43,160 bases of DNA, from the NCBI GenBank assembly GCA_903901045.1, contig CAIUPP010000009.1, forward strand, positions 1 to 43,160. The letters run 5' to 3'. The notes beneath the pieces were generated by a model. It was not told where the DNA came from. It saw only the letters and a list, made by a program, of their open reading frames with translations, and made no database searches. The DNA is from an uncultured Planctomycetota bacterium. GTDB taxonomy: Bacteria > Planctomycetota > Brocadiia > CAIUPP01. Positions within the stretch are counted from its first letter, which is position 1, and each line of letters starts with the position of its first letter. Shown piece after piece: positions 33,283-41,490 of the stretch. A program made the position numbers and the translations under genes.

Positions 33283-34263
33283 CTACGACTTCTTCTTTCT
33301 CTCTTCATGCTGCTTGGCGTTTAGCGCCTTCCACTGAATAAGCGGATGGGTCTTGATACGTTCGACCATCGCCTTGTCGGACGTCAGGGTGGATGGCTCG
33401 ATCTCCCCGTGGTCCAGGAGGCGGTCGAGGAACTCCCTCTCTCCCGCGGACAAGGGCAGCACGACGTCGAGCTTCCGCCGGCACTCCTCTTGAAGCTGCG
33501 CCGCCCATGCCTTCGGCTTGGCGGCCTTTGCGAGGAAGTCCTTCCGCACCACCGGCACGAGCTGGTTCTCGATCTCGCGAAGGTCAAATGCGACATCCTC
33601 GGGGCTGACCGTCCTCCAGTCCTTGCGGTTCATCGCGCCGTACAGGACAAACCCCAGCCGAAGCTTCCGAGCGTCCAGCTTCCCCTTCGTCAGGAGCAAG
33701 TGCGCGTCAAACAGGTCGCGGCTTGCGTGGCGCGCCAGCAGGGCGGCCAGCTTGCCCGCGGCCAGTTCATGGGCGTCCATGACGGGAATGCCTCTCGCGC
33801 TGTAAGAACCGATGGCGTGGGAATCTCGAACCGTCACGGGCCACAGGGGGACGCGGAACATGAAATTGAGGTCCAGTTCCAGATTGCCGCTTTCGCCGAT
33901 CGCGCTGTCGTAGCGAAGCCGCCACTTGCCTCCGGCGTGGTCGCCCGGCTGCCGAGTGACGTTCAGCCCTTCGCGCGAACAGACCGCCCCTACCGCCTGC
34001 TCGACGAGGGGCCGTTCCGCATTCATCTCTTCCAGCCCCGCGGCCCCGACGTAGTTCAGGTCGACGTCGACGGACAACCGAGGCAGGTTGAACAGGAAGA
34101 GGTTGAGCGCCGTCCCGCCTTTCAGCGCCAGCCGCCCTTTGAGAAACGGGTGGGACTGGAATCCCTCCAGCAGGTTCAACAGGTGGATGACCTTCTCCAG
34201 GACCTCGGGCCGGAAGCCTGTGGCTTCAGCCTCCGCCAGCAACTTCTCGCGAGAGACTTTCAC
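33283..34263 (-). CDS. abiEii: AbiEii nucleotidyltransferase toxin
   Basis: I chose GTG 34263, which overlaps the antitoxin stop (GTGA) and has GGGAGGA upstream; 326 residues. LALKGGTALNLFLFNLPRLS followed by VDVDLN carries the nucleotidyltransferase core (G49-G50 and the metal pair D66/D68). PVMDAHELAAGKLAALLARH and ASRDLFDAHLLL are the family's helical motif with R-D-L-x-D. AbiEii-type toxins modify tRNA or other RNA with nucleotides and give abortive infection. It reads against the phage structural genes. An ATG at 34278 is the alternative start. Confidence 0.88.
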   Translation of the reverse strand: MKVSREKLLAEAEATGFRPEVLEKVIHLLNLLEGFQSHPFLKGRLALKGGTALNLFLFNLPRLSVDVDLNYVGAAGLEEMNAERPLVEQAVGAVCSREGLNVTRQPGDHAGGKWRLRYDSAIGESGNLELDLNFMFRVPLWPVTVRDSHAIGSYSARGIPVMDAHELAAGKLAALLARHASRDLFDAHLLLTKGKLDARKLRLGFVLYGAMNRKDWRTVSPEDVAFDLREIENQLVPVVRKDFLAKAAKPKAWAAQLQEECRRKLDVVLPLSAGEREFLDRLLDHGEIEPSTLTSDKAMVERIKTHPLIQWKALNAKQHEERKKKS

Positions 34264-35066
34264 GATGGTTCCTCCCATGAACGCCCGGCCACGTACGCCG
34301 GCACGACAAGGTTCCATTCTTTCACCAGGCGTCCCGTCGTTCGTTCCCCGCGGTCGAGGTAATGAGGCTGTTTCGGACGACGCTGCTTGAGCGGCTGGAG
34401 ATGCTCCTCCTTGACCATCAGCCTCTCGCGATGCTGGTCGAGGAAATACCCCACCTTGGCCGCCGTCGTCGCGTTCTTCAGGAGCAGCGCATATTCCACG
34501 ACCTGGCCCAGGTCGAAGAACTCCACGGACTCCAAAGAGCGCCAGATTTCTTCCCATCCTCCGCCGAGGAGCGGCCTGTCCATCACGTCAACGAGCGAGC
34601 GCTCTAGGGTGGTCACGCGGACCGTCAGACCGGACCGGTCCAGCGTCATGACGCCGAATCCCTCTTTGTGTTTTCTGCGGAGCGCTAGGGGATGTCGGAC
34701 ACTCTCGAAATGATACGAGCGAAAGGTCGAAGGCCTCATCCTCCGGCTGGTCAGGCAGTAGAACCGCTCGAAGATGGAATGGGCTTTGCCGTGCGCCTCC
34801 AGCGCCGTGTGATAGGCCAGCACGGCGTCGTCGGTCATCTTCGCGGCCAACAGGTAGGGGTCCACAGGGCAGGTTTCCGGCGAAGCGCCTGCCGGGACCG
34901 AAAGATAGAGGCCCCGGCGGACTCGATCCAGGTGTCCCTTGCGCACGTGGTAGGCGAGCAGGGTCTCCCGCGTTCTGGCATTGCGGGAATGCGCCGACGC
35001 CAGACTGGCGCGAAGGTCGGCCTGGGTCAACACCGGCCGCCGCAGGAATAGTTGTTGAAGGCCCAT
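34260..35066 (-). CDS. abiEi: AbiEi-family antitoxin and transcriptional repressor
   Basis: ATG 35066 gives 268 residues starting MGLQQLFLRRPVLTQADLRA. The N-terminal ~80 residues form a winged helix (TRETLLAYHVRKGHLDRVRR followed by GLYLSVP), and the rest is the COG5340/AbiEi C-terminal domain (AAKMTDDAVLAYHTALEAHG, TLERSLVDVM). In characterised AbiE systems this protein binds inverted repeats in its promoter and antagonises the toxin. Toxin and antitoxin genes overlap by 4 bp. Two tandem promoter/operator copies lie upstream. Confidence 0.87.
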   Translation of the reverse strand: MGLQQLFLRRPVLTQADLRASLASAHSRNARTRETLLAYHVRKGHLDRVRRGLYLSVPAGASPETCPVDPYLLAAKMTDDAVLAYHTALEAHGKAHSIFERFYCLTSRRMRPSTFRSYHFESVRHPLALRRKHKEGFGVMTLDRSGLTVRVTTLERSLVDVMDRPLLGGGWEEIWRSLESVEFFDLGQVVEYALLLKNATTAAKVGYFLDQHRERLMVKEEHLQPLKQRRPKQPHYLDRGERTTGRLVKEWNLVVPAYVAGRSWEEPS

Positions 35067-35105
35067 GACTGGCTCACTTGACAAAAACGCACGTAACACA
35101 CCATT

Positions 35106-35134
35106 AGATTACGTGTATCGCGCTTATATGTCAA
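35106..35134 (-). promoter_or_regulatory. Promoter A of the abiE operon
   Basis: Read on the minus strand: TTGACA (35134-35129), a 17-bp spacer and TAATCT (35111-35106), a near-consensus sigma-70 promoter about 40 bp before the antitoxin ATG. It lies inside one copy of a 29-bp repeat (35108-35136). Confidence 0.72.
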
Positions 35135-35189
35135 GTAACAGCGCTTGTCAAAGCAAAATACTTGACATAGTATGCCAATACACTCAATG

Positions 35190-35218
35190 ACATTACGTGT
35201 AGCGCGTTCTTATGTCAA
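35190..35218 (-). promoter_or_regulatory. Promoter B of the abiE operon (second repeat copy)
   Basis: Minus strand TTGACA (35218-35213), 17-bp spacer, TAATGT (35195-35190). The 29-bp repeat 35192-35220 matches 35108-35136 at 25 of 29 positions, 84 bp apart. TGTCAAGT or its complement also occurs at 35076 and 35160, so several repressor half-sites are present. Confidence 0.65.
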
Positions 35219-35400
35219 GTGGCGACGTGTGCTCCCGTTAACCCACGCGCTGATCTGGAATGACCTCGGCGCGCGGCAGGAAGTCCCCTCAGGGCAAGAA
35301 GGTCTTCTCGCTCCTGACACCACGCTTCAAGACTTCCTGTTGCGCAGATTGAACAATCTGACCGTTCCTGGCTTTTCAAGAGAACACCTACCCTCGCCGT

Positions 35401-35432
35401 TACGTAAGTAAGAAATAGGGGACGCGAGTCCC
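35401..35432 (+). promoter_or_regulatory. Repeated 20-bp box plus hairpin, copy upstream of the head/tail operon
   Basis: TACGTAAGTAAGAAATAGGG (35401-35420) followed by the hairpin GGGAC-GCGA-GTCCC (35419-35432). The hairpin sequence differs from the copy at 17618 but pairing is kept. It ends 29 bp before the GTG of the first late gene. The remaining interval 35221-35400 shows no gene. Confidence 0.5.
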
Positions 35433-35461
35433 GCACATTTCCCAGGCGGCGAGGATGGCAC

Positions 35462-35662
35462 GTGGCGAAGGAACTGAACGACGCGACGATCCGTGAGAGT
35501 GCCGCCGGCCCGGCTGAAGTGTCCGGCGATTCCGGGGGCATGAAGCAGCACCCGCTTAAGGACCAGACCGAGGCGGATCGGTATCTGTGCTCCAAAGCCG
35601 CCACTCGCCGTCCCAATCGCGGTCTCAACATCTCCAAATTCAGTCCACCGGGGGCGGCCTGA
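35462..35662 (+). CDS. Small phage protein preceding the portal
   Basis: Sixty-six residues from GTG 35462: GPAEVSGDSGGMKQHPLKDQ, then TEADRYLCSKAATRRPNRGL and SPPGAA. The pattern (A-S-G-D-x-G-x-x-x-Q-H-x-L-x-D-Q-x-x-A-D-R-Y-L) is one I associate with the small hypothetical gene right before lambda-type portals, in the position of the gpW-like head-tail protein. Its stop TGA overlaps the portal ATG (TGATG). Confidence 0.72.
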   Translation: MAKELNDATIRESAAGPAEVSGDSGGMKQHPLKDQTEADRYLCSKAATRRPNRGLNISKFSPPGAA

Positions 35663-37113
35663 TGATCCAGTGGTTGAAAGCGAAGTTCTCGCCGGGCAAA
35701 GCGCGTGAAGCGCGCCGGATGCCGGGACGCGTCCGCGTAGTGCGGGGGCGGTACGACGCGGCCCAGACCACCGAGGACAACCGGCGGCACTGGGCGGCCG
35801 CCGACGCCTTGAGCGCCGATTCGGCCGCCAGCGCCGACGTGCGCCGGACGTTGCGCATGCGGGCGCGGTACGAAGTGGCCAACAACTCCTATGCGCGCGG
35901 GATCGTGTTGACGTTAGCCAACGACACCATCGGCACCGGCCCGCGCCTCCAGATGCTGACGGGTGACGACGCGATCAACAGCGAGGTTGAGCGGGAATTC
36001 GAGCTGTGGGCGCAGGAGGTTTCGCTGGCCGAGAAACTGCGCACCATGCGCATGGCGCGTGCGCAGGACGGCGAGTCGTTCGGCGTCCTGGTCAACAACC
36101 CCGACCTGGACCACCCCGTGAAACTGGACATGCGGCTGATCGAGGCGGACCAGGTCACCAGCCCGCTGACGGCGTCGCTGGACGATGACGAGGTCGACGG
36201 CATTCGGCTGGATTCCTACGGCAACCCCTTCTCCTACAGCATCCTTACGAGCCACCCGGGAGCGGACACCTGGCGTTTCTCGGATGAGTTCATCACCGTG
36301 CCTGCCTCGCACATGGTCCACGTCTTCCGGATGGACCGGCCCTGCCAGCACCGGGGCATCCCGGAGATCACTCCGGCGTTGCCGCTCTTCGCACAGTTGC
36401 GCCGGTTCACGCTGGCGGTGCTCTCGGCCGCCGAGGCGGCGGCTGATTTTGCCGGAATTCTTTACACCGACGCTCCCGCAAATGGCGAGGCGGACTCCGT
36501 CGAGCCGATGGACAGCATCCAGCTCGAACGCAACATGCTCCTGACCATGCCGGGTGGCTGGAAGATGAGCCAGGTCGAGCCGATGCAGCCGGCGACGACC
36601 TATGCGGAGTTCAAGAAGGAAATCCTGAACGAGATCGCCCGCTGCCTCAACATGCCCTACAACGTCGCCGCCGGAAATTCCTCGGGCTACAACTACGCCT
36701 CGGGGCGGCTCGACCACCAGACCTACTTCAAATCCATCCGCGTGGACCAGACGTTCATGGCGCTCAAGGTGCTGGACCGAATCCTGGCCGCTTGGCTCTG
36801 GGAGTACCTGCTCGACCGGGGGCTGGAATTGGACGTTTCGGCTCGGACCATGGGGCGCATTCTTCCCCCTCACCAATGGTTCTGGGACGGGATGGAGCAC
36901 GTCGATCCGTTGAAGGAAGCCAAGGCGCAGGAGACCCGACTCAACAACCATACCACCACGCTGGCCCACGAACACGCGCGTCAGGGGAAGGACTGGGAGG
37001 CCGAACTGCGCCAGCGGGCGCGCGAGCAATCGCTGATGCGCGACCTCGGTCTCTCGACGGCCCTGGCGCTTCCGGCGCCCCCAATAACTGAACAGGACAC
37101 CCCCGATGAATGA
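35662..37113 (+). CDS. Lambda-family phage portal protein
   Basis: ATG 35662 is coupled to the upstream stop; 483 residues. DALSADSAASADVRRTLRMR, ARYEVANNSYARGIVLTLAN and DTIGTGPRLQ form the typical N-terminal portal region. RLIEADQV, VFRMDRPCQHRGIPEITPAL, CLNMPYNVAAGNSSGYNYAS and GRLDHQTYF are core signatures of portal proteins of the lambda gpB group. The dodecameric ring sits at the prohead vertex and binds terminase. The reading frame overlaps the next gene by 8 bp. Confidence 0.92.
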   Translation: MIQWLKAKFSPGKAREARRMPGRVRVVRGRYDAAQTTEDNRRHWAAADALSADSAASADVRRTLRMRARYEVANNSYARGIVLTLANDTIGTGPRLQMLTGDDAINSEVEREFELWAQEVSLAEKLRTMRMARAQDGESFGVLVNNPDLDHPVKLDMRLIEADQVTSPLTASLDDDEVDGIRLDSYGNPFSYSILTSHPGADTWRFSDEFITVPASHMVHVFRMDRPCQHRGIPEITPALPLFAQLRRFTLAVLSAAEAAADFAGILYTDAPANGEADSVEPMDSIQLERNMLLTMPGGWKMSQVEPMQPATTYAEFKKEILNEIARCLNMPYNVAAGNSSGYNYASGRLDHQTYFKSIRVDQTFMALKVLDRILAAWLWEYLLDRGLELDVSARTMGRILPPHQWFWDGMEHVDPLKEAKAQETRLNNHTTTLAHEHARQGKDWEAELRQRAREQSLMRDLGLSTALALPAPPITEQDTPDE

Positions 37114-39187
37114 CGAATTTCTCCTGATCGAAGCGGCCGCGGGCGACGCGCCGAAGGTCCGTGTCATGGGCCTGGCCTATTCCGGCGGCAAGATGAAGAT
37201 CCCGGGCTGGAAGTTCCCGGTGGTGGTGGACTTCGCCGGCCTGGGGATTCCGGGGGCGGTCCCGCTCCTGACCAACCACGAGAACCGGACCGGCAGCCGC
37301 GTGGGGTTGGTCAAGGCGAACATCGAGCAGCACACCCTGGTCATCGAGGGGGAGATTCTCTCCTCCAGCGCCATGGCGCAGGGGATTGTCCAACAGGCCA
37401 AGGCGGGGGCGGACTGGCAGCTCTCCATCGGCGCGGATGTGGTCGAATCCGAACTCGTCCAGGGCCGGCTGATGGTGAACGGCCAGGTACAGAACGGTCC
37501 GTTCTATCACGTGAAGAAGTCCGTTCTCAGGGAAGTGTCCGTCGTGGCCGTCGGCGCCGACGACGGCACGCATCTTCGGTTGGCGGCGAGGTTCTTTTTG
37601 CATGGAGGTGAAGTGATGGAGTTCGAGAAGTGGCTGGAGTCGCACGAGATTGACGCGACGAAGTTGACCGCCGAACAGGCGGCCTTGCTCAAGTTGGCCT
37701 GGGAGAAGGGGGAGGAGCCCCCGGAGCTGGTCGTGAGCGCGCCGGCCCCTGAGCCGAAGCCGGACAAGCCGGGAAAGCCGGTGCAGGCCGCCGCTCCCAA
37801 GCCGGAAGAGGCGGGGGAGAGGAAGACCGTCACGGCGGCGGCAGCGCCAGCCGCGCCGCAACCGACGGCTGATGTGAGAGCGGAAGCGGAGAACGCCATC
37901 CGCGCCGAGCGTGACCGCGTGTCGGCCATTCAGGAGATCTGCGCGGGGGAGTTCCCCGCCATCGAACGCGACGCCGTCCGTCTGGGCTGGAGCCGCGAGG
38001 AGGCCGGGCAGAAGGTGCTCAAGGCCATGCGTGAGGGGCGTCCCCAGGCGGACATCCACCTCTCCGTCAGCCGGGAACGGGGGTTCGACCGCAAGACACT
38101 GGAGGCGGCGCTGTGCCTTCGCGCCGGGATCGCCGGCGAGGCGCTGGTCAAGGACTACGGCGAGCAGGTCGTCGACAGCGCCTGGCAGGACCGCGACCTG
38201 AGCATCCGCCAACTGCTGCTGGAATGCGCCCGGATGGAGGGGGTGACCGTGCCCCGGACGTTCGGGAATGACACCATCCGCGCGGCGTTCTCCACCCTGT
38301 CGCTGCCGGGCATCCTCAACAACGTCGCCAATAAGAAGCTCCTGAAGAGCTTCCAGGCCCAGCCGGTGATCGCCACGAAGCTCTGCTCCGAGGGGGAGCT
38401 CAACGACTTCAAGGAGTCCGAGCGCTATCGCCTGACCGACGTGGGGGACCTGGAACCCATCGCCCCCGACGGCGAGCTCAAACACGGCGCTCTCGCGCAG
38501 GACAAGGCGACCAACCAGCTCGGCACCTTCGGGAAGATCTTCAGCCTGACCCGGCAGATGATCTACAACGACGACCTGGGGGCGTTCCTGAAAGTCCCCG
38601 AGGGGATGGGCGCGCGTGCCGCGCGCAAGATCGACCAGCTCTTCTTCAAGCGCTTGCTGGCCAACCCAGGCAACCTCTTCTCCGAGGCGAACAAGAACTA
38701 CAAGGAGGGCGCGGAGACGGCCCTCTCCGGCGACAGCCTGTCGCTGGCGGTGCAGTTCTTCATGGACCAGAAGGACGCCGACGGTCAGCCGATCAACGTC
38801 AGCGCAAAGTTCCTGCTGGTCTCCACGGCGCTGAAAATGACCGCCCGCGAACTGCTCAACAGCACCTTCTACTTCGCCGCCGGCGCGACGGACAAGCGGC
38901 GCATCCCCACGTACAACGCGCTGGCCGACGAGGACCTGGAGGTCGTGAGCAGCCCGTACCTCTCCAACTCCAACTACCCCGGCTTCTCGGCGAAGGCGTG
39001 GTACCTGTTCGCCGACCCGGCGGTGACCGACACGTTCGAGATCGGGTACCTCAAGGGGCGCAGGACGCCCACCGTCGAGCGCGGCGAGACGGACTTCGAC
39101 ACGCTGGGGATAAAGTTCCGGGTGTACTTCGACCTCGGCGTGCGGGAGCAGGATTACAGAGGGCTGTTCAAGGCGCGCGGTGAGTAA
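37106..39187 (+). CDS. Prohead protease-major capsid protein fusion (Mu gpT-like capsid)
   Basis: The 693-residue product has an N-terminal HK97-type (S78) prohead protease (LLTNHENRTGSRVG with H58, WQLSIGADV with S107), an Ala/Pro/Glu-rich scaffold-like linker (~170-270, EPKPDKPGKPVQAAAPKPEE), and a C-terminal Mu gpT-like major head subunit (TLSLPGILNNVANKKLLKSF, DFKESERYRLT, DGELKHGALAQDKATNQLGT, SLTRQMIYNDDLGAFL). Both halves occur in known protease-capsid fusions. The protease would cleave itself and the linker during maturation. An internal ATG at 37616 with a strong ribosome site may give a capsid-scaffold product alone. Confidence 0.87.
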   Translation: MNDEFLLIEAAAGDAPKVRVMGLAYSGGKMKIPGWKFPVVVDFAGLGIPGAVPLLTNHENRTGSRVGLVKANIEQHTLVIEGEILSSSAMAQGIVQQAKAGADWQLSIGADVVESELVQGRLMVNGQVQNGPFYHVKKSVLREVSVVAVGADDGTHLRLAARFFLHGGEVMEFEKWLESHEIDATKLTAEQAALLKLAWEKGEEPPELVVSAPAPEPKPDKPGKPVQAAAPKPEEAGERKTVTAAAAPAAPQPTADVRAEAENAIRAERDRVSAIQEICAGEFPAIERDAVRLGWSREEAGQKVLKAMREGRPQADIHLSVSRERGFDRKTLEAALCLRAGIAGEALVKDYGEQVVDSAWQDRDLSIRQLLLECARMEGVTVPRTFGNDTIRAAFSTLSLPGILNNVANKKLLKSFQAQPVIATKLCSEGELNDFKESERYRLTDVGDLEPIAPDGELKHGALAQDKATNQLGTFGKIFSLTRQMIYNDDLGAFLKVPEGMGARAARKIDQLFFKRLLANPGNLFSEANKNYKEGAETALSGDSLSLAVQFFMDQKDADGQPINVSAKFLLVSTALKMTARELLNSTFYFAAGATDKRRIPTYNALADEDLEVVSSPYLSNSNYPGFSAKAWYLFADPAVTDTFEIGYLKGRRTPTVERGETDFDTLGIKFRVYFDLGVREQDYRGLFKARGE
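37604..37618 (+). promoter_or_regulatory. Internal ribosome site and ATG inside the protease-capsid gene
   Basis: GGAGGTG at 37604-37610 lies five bases before an in-frame ATG at 37616 (MEFEKWLESHEID). It would start a product of 523 residues holding the scaffold-like linker and capsid domain without the protease, in the manner of lambda C and Nu3. Confidence 0.6.
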
Positions 39188-39261
39188 TCGTTCCGGTGTC
39201 AGGGCGAGGCTAGGCGAGGCTCGGCAAGGCAAGGGGCATTTTTGACTGAAGGAGTGACGAC

Positions 39262-39948
39262 ATGACAGTGAAATACATTCAACGGGGCGACGCTGTCGAT
39301 CACGTCCCGGAAGCCGATGTGGCAGCGGGCGCGGTGGTGGTCCTGGGCGATCTGGTTGCGGTATCCAAGTTGGACATTCCAGCCGGCAAGCTGGGCGCTC
39401 TGGCGGTGACCGGCGTGTTCGACTTCCCGAAGGCGACCGGTGAAGGGACGTCCATCACGGCAGGCGCCAGGCTGTACTGGGACGTGGCTGAGGGCGTTGC
39501 CAAGACAGACGCCGAAGCCGGCGCGAACAAGTACATCGGCAAGGCCGTGAAAGCGGCCGCCGCGACCGACGCCGTGGTGCGCGTGATCATCGACCACGCC
39601 ATCCTCGGCGCGGCGGGTGCGACCGGCGCCGCCGGTCCCCAGGGCGTTGTCGGTCCGGAAGGCCCCGTGGGGCCGGAAGGCGACCCCGGCGAGCAGGGTG
39701 AAATCGGGCCGCAGGGTCCGGCTGGCCCGCAAGGTCCCGCCGGCACGGATGCCGAGATTACCCCGGGGGTTGCCGTCCCCGACCTCGATGACGACACCAA
39801 CGGGGTGGTGGACGCACAGGGCGACATCATCGACGCCGCCGGCGCGGACTACACCGTCGCCGAACTGCGCGCGAATTTCGCCACGCTTGTGGCCGGCCAC
39901 AACGCCCTCCTGGCATCGTTGCGCACGGCGGGGCTTCTGGCGGAGTAA
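39262..39948 (+). CDS. Capsid decoration protein (DUF2190-like) with collagen-like stalk
   Basis: ATG 39262 follows GAAGGAG; 228 residues. Residues 1-~115 are a DUF2190-type decoration domain ([60 protein letters not shown]). Residues ~115-160 are about 14 uninterrupted G-x-y triplets ([16 protein letters not shown] and following). The C-terminal ~70 residues end in a helix ([20 protein letters not shown]) that could trimerise. It would trimerise on the capsid and project a fibre; carbohydrate or host-surface binding is a guess. Confidence 0.8.
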   Translation: MTVKYIQRGDAVDHVPEADVAAGAVVVLGDLVAVSKLDIPAGKLGALAVTGVFDFPKATGEGTSITAGARLYWDVAEGVAKTDAEAGANKYIGKAVKAAAATDAVVRVIIDHAILGAAGATGAAGPQGVVGPEGPVGPEGDPGEQGEIGPQGPAGPQGPAGTDAEITPGVAVPDLDDDTNGVVDAQGDIIDAAGADYTVAELRANFATLVAGHNALLASLRTAGLLAE

Positions 39949-39954
39949 TCCCCG

Positions 39955-40329
39955 ATGCCTGACCTGCTCGAACAGTCCCAGGAGTGGCTGACCTCCATGA
40001 ACCGTCTTTACCGATCGCGCCGGGTCATCTATGCGCGCGGTGCGCTGGAGAAAGAAATCCCCGCGTCGGTCGGCAAGACGGTCTTCAAGGTGGAGACGGG
40101 CTATGGGCTGTTCGAGCGGGTCGAGGCGCGGGACTACCTGATCGAGGTGGCCGACTTGGCTCAGTTCGGCGAACCGGTGCGCGGCGACCGGGTGAAGGAC
40201 GGGCTGAACGGCCAGGTGGAGATCTTCGAAGTCATGGCCCCCGGCGGCGAGGCGCACTTTCGCTACTCGGACTCGTACAGAAAAGTATTTCGCATCCACG
40301 TAAAGCACGTAGGGACACAGGAATCATGA
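39955..40329 (+). CDS. Putative head-tail joining protein
   Basis: One hundred twenty-four residues: LLEQSQEWLTSMNRLYRSRR, VEARDYLIEVADLAQFGEPV, RGDRV and YEVMAPGGEAHFRY-like end (FEVMAPGGEAHFRYSDSYRK). The arrangement (start helix, D-Y-L-I-x-x-x-D-L, E-V-M-A-P-G-G-E) fits the small adaptor family seen after decoration proteins in siphophages with Mu-like capsids. No catalytic motif. The stop overlaps the next ATG by 4 bp. Confidence 0.62.
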   Translation: MPDLLEQSQEWLTSMNRLYRSRRVIYARGALEKEIPASVGKTVFKVETGYGLFERVEARDYLIEVADLAQFGEPVRGDRVKDGLNGQVEIFEVMAPGGEAHFRYSDSYRKVFRIHVKHVGTQES

Positions 40330-40547
40330 CCGGCGAAACCGAACAGTACAAGACGGTCTGTAAGAGCGAGTTTCAGTCCATGCACGGGAAGCTGGACAAA
40401 CTCGATGAGGCGATCCGCGGCAATGGCAAGCCGGGCATCCAGATTCGCCTGGACCGGCTGGAGCGGTTCCAGCACGTCATATGGTTCCTGTGCGGGGCGG
40501 GGATCACGGCAGGGATCGCCGCCGCGTTCCGCTGGATCGGGGGCTGA
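40326..40547 (+). CDS. Small coiled-coil membrane protein (XhlA/holin-accessory-like)
   Basis: Seventy-three residues from ATG 40326, coupled to the upstream gene (ATGA). An N-terminal helix with charged heptads (EFQSMHGKLDKLDEAIRGNG) is followed by IQIRLDRLERFQ and one membrane helix (VIWFLCGAGITAGIAAAF). This matches the XhlA-type accessory proteins of phage lysis. The location inside the head-tail block is unusual for a lysis gene, so it could have another membrane role. Confidence 0.62.
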   Translation: MTGETEQYKTVCKSEFQSMHGKLDKLDEAIRGNGKPGIQIRLDRLERFQHVIWFLCGAGITAGIAAAFRWIGG

Positions 40548-40548
40548 C

Positions 40549-40983
40549 ATGCACACCACCGTTGCAGTAGCGCAGGCCGTGACGGATGCGCTGAACGGTC
40601 ACACGTTCTCCATGCCATTCACGGCGCAACGCATGGCGCTGCCGCTGTTCACGCTGGAGGAAATGAAGACGCTGCACGTCACCGTCGTGCCGCGCGAGGT
40701 CGCCAGCAGCGTCCTCGACCGCTCCAGGGATGAGGAGGAGGTCAAGGTGGACGTGGCCGTGCAGAAGAAGGTCGCCTCCGCGGTCGTGAGTGAAGTGGAC
40801 CCGCTGTTGGCGCTCGTTCAGGAGATTTCAGACTTCTTGAATCGCAGGGCCATGAACGCCGCGACGTGGAAGCGGACTGAAAGCAAACCGGTCTATGCGC
40901 CGGAGCATCTGCACGAGAAACAGCAGTTCACGAGCGTGTTGACGATTACGTACCGGGCGGTCAAACCGCCTGCCAATTCTTAG
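40549..40983 (+). CDS. Putative tail completion/minor tail protein
   Basis: One hundred forty-four residues starting MHTTVAVAQAVTDALNGHTF. Conserved-looking elements are LPLFTLEEMKTLHVTVVPRE, RDEEEVKVDVAVQKKV and YAPEHLHEKQQFTSVLTITY. A basic beta-sandwich after an N-terminal helix is typical of tail completion proteins located just before the tail tube gene. Assignment rests mostly on position. Confidence 0.6.
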   Translation: MHTTVAVAQAVTDALNGHTFSMPFTAQRMALPLFTLEEMKTLHVTVVPREVASSVLDRSRDEEEVKVDVAVQKKVASAVVSEVDPLLALVQEISDFLNRRAMNAATWKRTESKPVYAPEHLHEKQQFTSVLTITYRAVKPPANS

Positions 40984-40993
40984 GAGACTCACC

Positions 40994-41476
40994 ATGGGTG
41001 TCAAGACGGGGTTGGAGGCCAAGCTTTACTACAAAGCCGGGGGCGTAGCCGCCGAAGGGGCGTGGGCGGAGCTCACCGACATCAAGGACAACACCCTCAA
41101 CCTCGAGAAGGGGGAGGCCGACGCCACCACGCGCGGCAACAGCGGCTGGAAGGCGACCGTCGGCACGCTGAAGTCCGGCAGCATCGAGTTCGAGATGGTG
41201 TGGGATCCGGAAGACGCGGGGGTGGCGGCGATCAGCGACGCCTATTTCGAAGGCACGGTGATCGGCCTGGCCATCCTCGACGGCGCCAAGGAGACCGGCA
41301 CCGGTCTGGTCGCCGACTTCGCGATCACCAAGTTCTCCAGGAAGGAAGCGTTGGAGGACGTCCAAAGCTGCAGCGTTACCTGCAAACCCACCTATTCCGC
41401 CACGGCGCCGGTCTGGATGGAAGGGGGGCAGCCTCCGCTGGAAGAGCCGGAAGCGCCCGCCGGCGGCGGCGCATGA
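40994..41476 (+). CDS. Phage major tail tube protein
   Basis: One hundred sixty residues from ATG 40994 after TTAGGAGA. GLEAKLYYKAGG, WAELTDIKDNTLNLEKGEAD, ATTRGNSGWKATVGTLKSGS and IEFEMVWDPEDAGVAAI are the beta-barrel signatures of TP901-1/lambda V-type tail tube proteins. The tail ends in a Pro/Gly-rich segment. It is the last intact tail gene of the window; the following genes are a toxin-antitoxin module and lysis-type genes. Confidence 0.85.
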   Translation: MGVKTGLEAKLYYKAGGVAAEGAWAELTDIKDNTLNLEKGEADATTRGNSGWKATVGTLKSGSIEFEMVWDPEDAGVAAISDAYFEGTVIGLAILDGAKETGTGLVADFAITKFSRKEALEDVQSCSVTCKPTYSATAPVWMEGGQPPLEEPEAPAGGGA

Positions 41477-41490
41477 GCGTACAGCGCCTT

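Noticed and set aside
33120-33308. Short minus-strand frame with Cys/Trp run after abiEii
   Set aside because: The Cys-rich stretch is a shifted reading of CTG/GCT repeats, and the frame runs into the 48-bp palindrome; no ribosome site.
36941-39232. Minus-strand open frame opposite the capsid gene
   Set aside because: Antisense to a well-recognised protease-capsid fusion; composition is typical of a shadow frame.
39715-39760. CRISPR-like or tandem DNA repeat
   Set aside because: The periodicity comes from collagen-type G-x-y codons inside a coding frame; no conserved repeat-spacer structure.
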